From Sternotherus odoratus (taxonomy: Eukaryota > Chordata > Testudines > Kinosternidae), in assembly GCA_032164245.1 (NCBI GenBank), contig JAVMKO010000005.1:59505442-59569441 (forward strand): 64,000 nucleotides of DNA, read 5' to 3'. The position numbers were made by a program, and so were the translations under genes. Positions 22,925 through 31,737 of this stretch are shown in pieces (the stretch's first letter is position 1; each line of letters opens with the position of its first letter). The notes beneath the pieces are model-generated. The model did not search any database, was not told the DNA's origin, and worked only from the letters and a program-made list of their open reading frames with translations.

Positions 22925-23112
22925 CACTTGCGACGAAGAGTCCTGTGGCACCTTAAAGACTAACAAAAGTATTGAAGCATAAGCTTTCGTGGGCTAATAC
23001 CCACTTCGTCGGTATTAGCCCACGGAAGCTTATGCTTCAATACTTTTGTTAGTCTTTAAGGTGCCACAGGACTCTTTGTTGCTTCTGCAGATCCAGATAA
23101 CACAGCTACCTC
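22925..23112 (+). mobile_element. Penelope-like element, family 1, head-to-head palindrome with 10-bp target duplication
   Basis: Left arm (minus sense, from about 22935) and right arm (plus sense, 23012-23081) are near-perfect reverse complements for about 70 bp. The plus-sense arm runs on to the 3' end '...acagctacctc'. The insertion is flanked by tctcaatctg at 22915-22924 and 23113-23122, a perfect 10-bp duplication, so the palindrome entered as one unit. On the minus strand the left arm holds 'ccgacgaagtggg', 'tattagcccac' and 'gaaagcttatgct': one base from the hammerhead core CUGANGA, then helix II and GAAA. In the right arm GAAA has become GGAA. Confidence 0.85.
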
Positions 23113-23159
23113 TCTCAATCTGAATTTAGGGCACAGGCCCATATGTGATGGGGCTAGAG

Positions 23160-23325
23160 CAGTGGTAGGCAACCTACGGCCCATCAGGGCAAGCTTATTG
23201 CAGGCTGTGAGACATTGTGCTGATGTTGACCATCCACCCCACACAGCGCCCAGTGGCCACAGGTCACTGTTCCCAGCCAATGGGAACTGCATGAACGCAT
23301 GCAGGCCGCAGGTTGCTCGCCACTG
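23160..23325. mobile_element. Short hAT-type MITE, 166 bp
   Basis: Ends CAGTGGTAGGCAACCTACGG at the left and, on the other strand, CAGTGGCGAGCAACCTGCGG at the right. Flanked by ggctagag (23152-23159) and ggttaaag (23326-23333), a 6/8 match expected for an old 8-bp hAT target duplication. Confidence 0.8.
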
Positions 23326-23334
23326 GGTTAAAGG

Positions 23335-23560
23335 GTCCAGTGGTTAAGTAATCTAAGACTCAAGAGTCTCGGGTTCAATTTCCTTTTCTGGCGCCAACTT
23401 CCTGTGTGATCTTGGTCAAGTCACTTAGCCTCTCTGTGCCCCAACTGCACAATGGCAATAATACCATTCCGACTTCACAGAGGTGTTGTGAGGATCAATA
23501 TGTTAAAAGGCTGTGAGATGATGAGGGCCCTGTAAGTACCTAAGAAAGACTGCATGGGGC
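23335..23560 (+). repeat. MIR SINE, comparatively well preserved
   Basis: A tRNA-derived head with a worn box B ('cgggttcaatttcc' near 23369) is followed by the MIR core 'cttggtcaagtcacttagcc' and 'tctctgtgccccaactgcac', then 'aataataccattccgacttc' and 'tgttgtgaggatcaatatg'. Order and spacing are those of MIR. It directly abuts the hAT MITE. Confidence 0.8.
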
Positions 23561-23944
23561 ATAACTGCTCTTGTGGCTGTATCAGTTAAAAAAGGGAACC
23601 TGCTCTCAAAAATCTCTAGCAGTTCTGGCATAGAAGGAAGCACTGTCCATACCATACTAAAGTCATGTGGCTTGTGTTAATTAATGAGGGAGGTGTTTGT
23701 TATTAACTATTATTATTTTCCTGACTGTTCCCCTGGAGCAAGTGGTCGAGTAAGGTTGTAAACTGCATTGCTGTCATCTTTCTGCTCTGTTTGAATCTAA
23801 GCCTTCCAGTGGCTCCCGTGTGGATGAGAGCGTTTAGTGATCCAGGGGAAAACCCCGGATCAGTTTATTACACTCTGGTTTCAAATGGATGTGGCATTCT
23901 TCCTCACTTCTTGTTCTAAAGTGCTGTGAAATGTGGCTGTGCAC
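23561..23944. other. Unannotated stretch
   Basis: Nothing recognised. Confidence 0.4.
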
Positions 23945-24110
23945 AGCTGATAACACTTAGTTGTTATATAGTGCTGTTCATCCATATATCTCAAAATACT
24001 TCTGATGGAAATGGATGATTTCTTCTTTTTGTAGATTGTGAAAACTGAGACATACAACAGATCAGAGGCAGAAGCAGGAATGGAAGCCAGGTCTTGTGCC
24101 TACTCATACA
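23945..24110 (-). repeat. Old MIR/L2-type repeat remnant
   Basis: 'atatagtgctgttcatccat', 'atatctcaaaatacttctg' and 'gtgaaaactgagacatac' followed by 'gcaggaatggaagccaggtc' match, in worn form, the order of an ancient amniote SINE also seen at 35860-35960. Confidence 0.5.
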
Positions 24111-24222
24111 AGTTAGATGTACACGTATGTGCAAGCTTAGCTCAAGTTGGAGCTTAAAAATAGCACTGTAGCTATTTAAGAGTTCAGGATACAGTGGGGA
24201 TAAGGGTGAGAGACCAGTCCTA

Positions 24223-24342
24223 GGGTGACCAGATAGCAAGTGTGAAAAATCAGGACGGGGGTGGGGGGGTAATTGGCACTTATATAAGAAAAAGCCCCAA
24301 ATATCAGAACTGTTCCTATGAAATCGAGACATCTGGTCACCC
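24223..24342. mobile_element. TA-flanked MITE, 120 bp
   Basis: Inverted ends GGGTGACCAGAT at 24223 and, on the other strand, GGGTGACCAGAT at 24342, flanked by TA on both sides (24221-24222 and 24343-24344). A TA target suggests a Tc1/mariner-type source. The interior has internal symmetry ('ttatataagaaaaagcccc'). Confidence 0.75.
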
Positions 24343-24344
24343 TA

Positions 24345-25587
24345 AGTCCAACCAGTGTAAATCCAGACTAGTTAATTCATCATACGTGTGTCATTTCTCA
24401 TGTGTCTGATGGGTGACATGAGTTTGGGGGTAACCGAGGTCACAGAAAAACATAGTTTCAGTTCTTCTCAAACAGTCACAGCTCTCTTTTAGATGGGCCT
24501 ATAATGCCACGTAGTATGATGCCATACCGGTTAATGCATTGGCAGCTCTAATGCTGCCACCAGAGTCAGGAAAGTGGCAGAATTATTAGCCTCATAACTA
24601 CAACTTGTTATGAGACTCTGAATTGTTTTGCTGAACATATTCCATTGTGCATTTAATTTGGAAAGGCAGCAGATATCAGAGGTCCAAGTGTTGAATGTTT
24701 TCAGCTGTTACTGAGGAAGAAATCAATTCCACTGTTCAAATGGTTGGAGACTTTGCTATTAGTTTTAAACTGACAGCAGGTGTGTGCACACATTACATCC
24801 CCTAGTCTAACCATTAGGGTACTTTGGGACCATGCAGGAGGTCAACTGCAAGGATTCAGGTTTATTAAACAGCACAGAGAAATAATGCCTCCCATCCTTC
24901 CATTCCAATTATTATCAGCGGTTGTTTTTCACTAGTATTAGATTGTGTTGAAAAGTAAGCTAGTCCCAGGCATCTGGCATCAACTAGATGGGAATATTTC
25001 ATGAATCAGAATGAGGACAAGTCAGCTTGAAAACACCCTACTGTGAGAGCTGGGCAAAACAATGGATTTCCCTCCCACCCCCATTGACTGGCAATTGTGA
25101 AAACCAAAAATATTTGGCATCAAACTGAAAGTGGTGATGTTAAAACATTTTTGAAAATTGAAAAGCCAAAAAACCCGAGTTGGAGCAAAAGAAAACTTTT
25201 TGTTGGATTTGAACATTTTTGTTTTGATTTTATGCTTTTTTTTTTTTGACAAAATCAAAGGAAAGGAGACACAGGTTCTCAAAACTGCAGGAGGAGGAGG
25301 AGGAGGAGGAATAAATGGTTATCATGGCAGCAGTTCCCTTAAGAAATTTAGCCTAGTGCTTAGGGCACTCTCCTGGGCTGTGGAAGACACTGGGGTCAGT
25401 TTTCCCTTCTGAATGTTGTGAAGAATCTGAATTTGTGTCTCTCTCACTGCAGAACAGTGTCCTAGCCACTGGTCTATGGGATATTCTAGTGTGGGGTTTT
25501 CATGTTGATGCTGTTCCACTTTGTATAAATAATTAGTCATTGCATCAGGGGCTTGAAACCTGGGTCTCCCACATCCTAGGTGAGTGC
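24345..25587. other. Unannotated stretch with low-complexity patches
   Basis: Holds the second 34-base direct repeat, a T-run near 25238 and a (GGA)n run at 25291-25311. A possible old tRNA-related repeat ('gaaacctgggtctcccacat') abuts the Penelope-like insertion at 25555-25598 and resumes at 25721. No gene. Confidence 0.4.
24646..24679 (+). repeat. 34-base exact direct repeat, copy 2
   Basis: Identical to 22683-22716, offset by 1963 bases, same orientation; flanks are unrelated. Confidence 0.9.
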
Positions 25588-25598
25588 CTTAACCATCA

Positions 25599-25709
25599 GG
25601 AATCAGAGAGGTAGCCGTGTTAGTCTGGAATTGCAGAAGTGACAGAGTCCTGTGGCACCTTACAGACTAACTTTTGTTAGTCTGTAAGGTGCCACAGGAC
25701 TCTTTGTCA
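25599..25709 (-). mobile_element. Penelope-like element, family 1, short head-to-head palindrome with 11-bp target duplication
   Basis: Here the 3' terminus is at the left ('ggaatcagagaggtagccgt' in minus sense) and the truncated inverted copy at the right. The arms ('agtcctgtggcaccttacag' and its reverse complement) meet at 'actaacttttgttagt' near 25672. The whole 111-bp unit is flanked by cttaaccatca at 25588-25598 and 25710-25720, an exact 11-bp duplication. The inverted arm stops 41 bases short of the 3' end, as in the copy at 5023. The hammerhead-like region is absent because both arms are truncated before it. Confidence 0.85.
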
Positions 25710-25720
25710 CTTAACCATCA

Positions 25721-28283
25721 AACTATAGAGTCATTTTTCCACTCTCTTCCCCTAACCCAGTGTGGCACTTCAAAGTCATTCATGATGGAGACAATGAAAT
25801 TATTAGCAGAAAAATAGTTCACCTGGCTCTCCTTGTAAGTAAAGGATTGGTAACCTGGGGCCAGCTTTGGAATATTGTGCTCCATACTTAGCTAGATTTT
25901 GAGTACACAGTTTTCCCTTTTCTCTCCTTTTCCCTGGCTTGGGTGGCCACATTCCCACAAGGCTCAACCTCCCATCATATTGTTGGAAGTTGAAATGAGG
26001 ACTCACCATTCAGAGAAATATGAACTAGAAGTAGCATCTAGCTGTGGAGTTTCAGTGCTACATTGACAATAGCACCACGTAGAAGAAAAAAAGGGGCTTC
26101 CCCACCTACCCCTTTCTAAATGAAGATCAGCTCCTCCTTCCCACCAGTGGACGTCCATGGGTACTATTTTGAAGAGAGGGTCCCCTTCTCCATTTCACTT
26201 CAAGTCCCCCTCACCATCAAATGAGGGGTAACAAAATGTCTCTGCCAGTTCCTTTCTCCCTCCTCAGAAACTGAAAAAGTATATGTATTTTTTTCATGAT
26301 GATCTATTGTAATTGTTGGGTTTTCCTTTTTTTTTTTTTTTAAACATACAGTAGGAACAAGTTATTTGAAATGCTGTGTAATTGGAACACAGTCCTGTAC
26401 TAGATCACTTCTGGCTGTTTTTATTTTCTTTGTGTTCTTTGTTTCAACACGGCATTGAATAAGTATAATATTTAAAGAAAAAAGCATGAAGTGATGAAAG
26501 GTGACCCCAGTGAGGCAAAAACTGTACCTGACAGTATTAAGAAAATGAATTGATTCAGTGAAGAAGGTAATAGGAATGGCTAATGTAAGAGATTTAATGG
26601 ATTTAAGTAATATAGAATATGTATGGAGAAGAATATGGAATATTCCACTACTATTGAGCTGTGAGTTGTTGAGGGATGGAAAGGTATTATGAGTGCACCA
26701 AAGTAGTGTCAGTCCACATAATTTTAAAAGAGTAATTATCCTATATGGCTTAAACTATTAATAACCATCTCCACACAGAAAAAGTGGAGTAAATGAATCC
26801 AGCTGTATTGGCCTTAGAATAGTTTCTTGAAATTTGTCAATCTTGGACAGGCATGGGAAGATTATATGTATGCCTCCAGCAGCGTGGCAAAGCTATAAGT
26901 GCATTGTAGCAGTGATGTATTTTTGATGAGAATTAAAATATTCATAGACAGTAGTAGCTGAGCCATCCAGAGATGGAGAGTGTAAAGAAACTGGTTTAGA
27001 TGAACTAGATGGCCAGATAAAAGCACAAACCACTATGATGTGTCAGCATTTATGCCGTTCACATTAGGCGTCTATGCCTAATGTAATCCAGAGATGGTGT
27101 GTAGCTAAGATCAGACTTCGCATTTGCGAATGGAACTTTCTGTGGTGACATCAGATCCTTTCTACGTCAAAGTGATTCATTCCCTCTTTCAGTCAAGCCT
27201 TTAGAATATACACCTTTTATATTTATTTAATAGGTGCATCATTGACTCTGAACTCACCATTTATGTCTGACTTCTTGTTTTAAGGTTAGGATTGTTAGCA
27301 TAAGCATATGAAGGAAGCAAATTCTCACTGGTGGTCTGGTGCAAAGAATCATCCCCCACTACCTGAGTGTTGTGAAAAGAAACATATTTTGTTCTTGGAA
27401 CCCACAAAGCAGTGTTTCTATATGCTAAAAGCTGTCATTTCCCCATGAGAAGCCTTTTTGGTTGTGAAAATAATACGTTTTCAAACTTGTAAACACCCAT
27501 AATTTTGGTGGGAATGTGTGGTTATGTAATGTTGCTGTTTCAGGGGCAAATATGCTGTTACTTGCACAGATTAAAAAACAAACTAATCCCTTGAGTCCCA
27601 AATTTGTGAATGGTGAAGGTGTACTGATCCTTTTAAAACAAGTGCTAACTGTTGTGCTTGCAGGCAGCAGCACCATCCAGAACTTATAATAATTTAAAGT
27701 CCAAAGCTATATACATACCTATAGCACTTACTGGTAGTTTTGGTCAGCCCTGTGCAAGTTCCCAGCTCATTACACAAATACATGCAAAAGTAGAGAGAAT
27801 CAAGTGACAACAATAAATTAAAATCTGAACCAAACTTTGTTCTTGGACAGGTACCACTGAAGTTCCATTGAACTCAAAGGGAGTTTCACCTGCCTACGGA
27901 ATGGAGGGTTGGACTTAGATTATGGTATAACTCCTTACAAGTTGGTACCACCTTCTCAGTTCCCCACATAGAGGAAATCAAATGCAAAATAGATGGATCA
28001 TTTTCATTGTAAGTAAAAAGTAGAAAGGAAATTGGATCACACAAGCCTTCTATGTGGGAATGTCTCATTAAACCACTCACCGATGAGGCCTGGGAATTTG
28101 AAGGGTACTATTTCAAACCATTTCTCCATTAGTTTCTTTGTCTTGTGTACATTTATTTTCAGCTCCCCTATTTTCATCCAGCTACCTCTGACAAATGAAT
28201 TTATTCTCCTCTCTGTTGCATTGATGCAACTTTACTGATTTCAGTGGTGAGCTGGTGTAACGGAAGAGAAATTAGTCCAAATC
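25721..28283. other. Unannotated stretch
   Basis: No gene supported. A small perfect inverted repeat (9-bp arms 'acattaggc'/'gcctaatgt', 6-base loop) is at 27061-27084, and a T-run at 26328-26341. Near 27845-27895 there may be a worn palindromic-family trace. Confidence 0.4.
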
Positions 28284-28636
28284 TTAGGGTATGTCTTCAC
28301 TACAGCAGTAGGTCGATTTCCTTTAAGTCGATTTTTAAAAGCAGACTGTATAGAGTCAATTTTGTGTGTCCCCACAAAGCACAGCAAGTCGACAGTGTCT
28401 GTCCGCACAACTGTTGCAAGCGTCGACATAGCGAGCGTTGCACTGTGGGTACCTATCCCACAGTTCCTGGAGTCCCCAGCAGGCACCATTTCGAGTGCTG
28501 CACTATGGGTAGGCATTTCATAATTTTGTGCCCTTTTTTCGCTCCGCCGACCCCATTTCGAGCGGTGCACTGTGGGTAGGCATCCCATTATTCGCGCTGT
28601 TTCTCCGCGCCTCGCTAACGCCATAGCGTGGCAAGC

Positions 28637-29953
28637 ATGGAGCCTGCTGATGCCACCGCTGCAGTACTGGCCATTGTGAGGACCTCGCGCACTGTTGTGG
28701 ATTTTATGCTGTACCATCTGTAGAGGAATGCGATCCGGAGACAACTGCGCTTTCTGGAACCTGATGACAGTGATGAGGAGATGGACCTGGACGTGCACAG
28801 CAGGGACAGGGACACTGACGTTTTTAGAAGTAGGGCAACCGACAATCTGGCAAATTTGGTGGCAATGGGGCAGGCTCATGCCATGCAACGCCGATTCTGG
28901 GCCAGGAAAACAAGCACTGACTGGTGGGATCGCATAGTGCTGCGGGTCTGGGATGACTCCCAGTGGCTCAGAAACTTTCGCATGCGTAAGGGCACGTTCA
29001 TGGAACTTTGTGACTTGCTTTCCCCGGCCCTCCAGCGCAAGAATACCAGAATGAGAGCGGCCCTCACAGTTGAGAAGCGAGTGGCGATAGCCCTATGGAA
29101 GCTTGCAACGCCAGACAGCTACCGGTCAGTCGCGAATCAGTTTGGGATGGGTAAATCTACAGTGGAGTCTGCTGTGATGCAAGTAAGGAGAGCAATCGTC
29201 GAGCTGCTGCTACCCAGGGTTATAAACCTCGGAAACCTGCAATCTACAATAGATGGCTTTGCCGCCATGGGATTCCCTAACTGTGGTGGGGCTATAGATG
29301 GGACTCATATCCCTATCCTGGCACCGGACAGCAAGGCCGCAGAGTACAGAAACCGGAAGGGATATTATTCTATGGTCATGCAAGCACTGGTTGACCACAA
29401 GGGACGTTTCACCGACCTGTACATGGGGTGGCCGGGAAAGCTTCATGACGCTCGTGTTTTCAGGAACTCTAGGATTTTTAGACAGCTGCAGCAAGGGATT
29501 TTCTTCCCCGACCAGAAAATTTCCTTGGGGGGGGGGGAATGCCGATCGTTATCATTGGGGATCCAGCCTACCCCCTACTGCCCTGGCTTATGAAGCCCTA
29601 CACAGGAGCCCCGGACAGGGGTCGGGAGCTGTTCAACTACAGACTGAGCAAGTGCAGGATGGCAGTAGAGTGTGCATTTGGCCATCTGAAGAGGGCGATA
29701 GTGTTCATTACTTATTCGCTCAGACATCAGCAAGAGAAATATCCCAATTGTTATTGCTGCTTGCTCAGTGTTCCACAATCTCTGTGAGAGCAAGGGGGGA
29801 ACATTTATGGCGGGCTGGGAGGCAGAGGCAAATTTCCTGTCCGCTGCTTACCAGCAGCCAAACATCAGGGAAAGTAGAAAAGCGCACCATGACGCGCTGT
29901 GCCTCAGGGATGCCTTGAAAACCAGTTTTATGAGTGTCCAAGATGGCATTTGA
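28637..29953 (+). pseudogene. Harbinger DDE transposase (HARBI1-like), broken
   Basis: The frame opens at ATG 28637 ('MEPADATAAVLAIVRTSRTV') and runs to TGA about 29953, some 438 codons, near the family's usual length. It would cut and paste the element. Visible parts: an N-terminal region with 'MRKGTFMELCDLLSPALQ', an HTH-like 'YRSVANQFGMGKSTVESAV', and the catalytic domain. The catalytic residues are D in 'GAIDGTHIPI' (29297), D in 'GKLHDARVFRNS' (29447) and E in 'AVECAFGHLK' (29668), so all three survive. The C-terminus reads 'VFHNLCESKG' and 'LKTSFMSVQDGI'. Lesions: TAG at 28721-28723; a shift at the 11-G run 29527-29537; an opposite shift near 29690-29697 that restores the original frame; and TAG at 29699-29701. 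A poly(A) hexamer follows at 30038. Confidence 0.9.
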
Positions 29954-30037
29954 CAACCCTCTCCCTTGCTCTGCTCGGCACTAAGCCTGCCGTCCTTGCA
30001 CCCTCTTTCCCTCCCCCCTCCCGATGCTTGCAGAGGA

Positions 30038-30043
30038 AATAAA
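30038..30043 (+). promoter_or_regulatory. Polyadenylation signal after the Harbinger transposase
   Basis: AATAAA about 85 bases after the transposase stop, on the same strand. Confidence 0.55.
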
Positions 30044-30720
30044 TTCAATGTTTTAAAAATCATGCTTTCTTTATTGTTTCATCAGGGGATCACTGGCAAG
30101 GTAGCCCAGAACGGGGTGGGGGAGGAGGGAAACCAGCAGTCGCAGTGGTGGAGGAGCGGAGAGAGGAGTGTGGGGAGGAGGGAGGGCAATACACAGCAGC
30201 TTTTAAAAGTCTTTTGATAAATCCATCCTGCTGCTGCTTGTACTGGCTTGTGGGGTAGAGTGGGTCAGTCCCCGGAGCTTCCCCCCCCGGGTTCTCACCC
30301 CGCGTTTGGGTGGGGAAGCTATGGGACTTGGGGAGGGTGGGAGGTGGTTACACAGAGACTGCAGAGGCGATCTTTGGTCCAGCTTCAGGTCCACCAGACA
30401 CCTCAGCATGTCTCTTCGGTCCTCCATTATCCGGAGCAAAGCATCCATCCGCCTTTCTTCGCGTTCCTGTCGTCTTTCTTCGCCCTCCAGTCATCTTTGT
30501 TCACGCTCCAGCCACATTTCTTCCCTCCTTTCTGCTGCGGCTCTTGATTTCTGCCTTGACTGGAGAAATCTTTCCTTCCATTCCGTCTGGCGGGTTGCCT
30601 CAGTGCACGAGTTTTCCAGTAGTTCATTGAACATATCATCGCGCGTTTTCTTTTTACGCTTTTGTATCTGCGATGCACGGCGTGAGGAGCGGGACGGGGG
30701 ATTTTGAGATAATTGTGCAG

Positions 30721-31737
30721 CTGTGGGCAAAGAAAGCTACAAGGTTATGAGACAGATGCATTCTTGGACGGATCACAATGGGAGTACTATGCAACTGGCA
30801 ACCTCAGTATTCAGAGGCCTGATATGATTTCTGTACAAGGTCATATTCCACACCTAAAAGTGACTGAATGGCTCACAGAAAAGTCACAGCATCTCACACA
30901 CACTTGCGAGACTCAGCACAACACAGCTTCTGAAATCATCCATGCAGCCAGCCATGGTTAGCTGAAATCCTTATTTAAAAGAAGCACTTGGATATTCTAG
31001 AGTAACCCCACCCCCTTCCCCCCACCATGTGGATTTCTCCTCCCCCCACCGCGTGGCTCCCAGTGAACCGCAAACTGCAAAACAATAAAAATCTCTCGCT
31101 AAGGGCTGGGCGGGGGGGGGGGGGGGGGTTGGGAGCGTGTTCGGTCTTAAGCAGAAGCAACCGCTTGCAGACTCTTCAAAATCCCTGCTAGCTACCGCTA
31201 CGGGCTGGCGGGGGGCGGGGGCGGGGGCGCGTTCGGGGGGGGGGGGGCACGCGCGGTCAGTCTTCAGCGGAAAAGATTACTTTGCAGCTGGGAACCTTTA
31301 TCTCCCTACTAATTCCAGTCTGTATTTCAAACAGGCAACCATGAATGACATCACTTTGCTGAGAATTTCTCAGAGAGATAGAGAACGCATGCTGCTTGAG
31401 TCACTGCACAGTCCTGGGCCATTTGCCGCAATGCTATGCTGCTCAATGATACCAGACTATTTACTACTTTTGTGGCGTGGGATGGTCTCCTATCACGGGG
31501 GGCCACATAAGGTGGCTCTCCCCAGAAATCTAGTGTGGAAGATTCATCGCTACCTCCTGGATAGCTTCATTGAGATGTCCGTAGAGGACTTCTGGTCAAT
31601 ACCGGAATATATTGACAAACTCTTTGAGTAGAAACTGACCAGCAATGAGAGCACGCTAAGTCCTTAGGGCAAGTTAATCATTAATAAATGCTTCCTTTAA
31701 AAATCATGTCATGTAATCCCTTAAAAAAAACACTTAC
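30721..31737 (-). other. Intron of the Harbinger Myb/SANT-like gene
   Basis: 1017 bp, GT-AG on the minus strand. It contains two long G runs on the plus strand (17 G at 31112-31128 and 13 G at 31235-31247). These lie in a roughly 100-bp tandem duplication ('gggctgg' plus G run plus 'gttcgg', at 31103 and 31202). It also contains the plus-strand frame described separately. Confidence 0.7.
31341..31631 (+). CDS. Small uninterrupted ORF inside the Harbinger intron, unknown function
   Basis: A 96-codon plus-strand frame from ATG 31341 to TAG 31629-31631. The same frame is open upstream to 31137, but that part is translated G-run sequence. The predicted protein is balanced and not low-complexity: it starts 'MNDITLLRISQRDRERMLLE', has a hydrophobic centre ('AAMLCCSMIPDYLLLLW') and ends 'EDFWSIPEYIDKLFE'. 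I recognise no domain. A pyrimidine tract and 'aaacag' just before the ATG resemble a splice acceptor, and 'attaataaatg' follows at 31680, so it could be an exon. It lies opposite to the Myb gene's intron and is unbroken while both flanking genes carry stops. It may be a third Harbinger-encoded protein or a chance frame. Confidence 0.45.
   Translation: MNDITLLRISQRDRERMLLESLHSPGPFAAMLCCSMIPDYLLLLWRGMVSYHGGPHKVALPRNLVWKIHRYLLDSFIEMSVEDFWSIPEYIDKLFE

Noticed and set aside
23340..23400. Possible tRNA gene with a box-B-like sequence
   Set aside because: It is the tRNA-derived head of a MIR SINE; no cloverleaf can be folded and box A is not preserved.
28241..28888. 215-codon minus-strand frame at the Harbinger left end
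   Set aside because: Antisense to the subterminal region and the start of the transposase; it crosses the element boundary into flanking DNA.
31137..31340. Upstream extension of the small intronic ORF
   Set aside because: This part translates G-runs (Gly/Arg/Ala-rich) and is unlikely to be part of a real protein; the ATG at 31341 is a better start.
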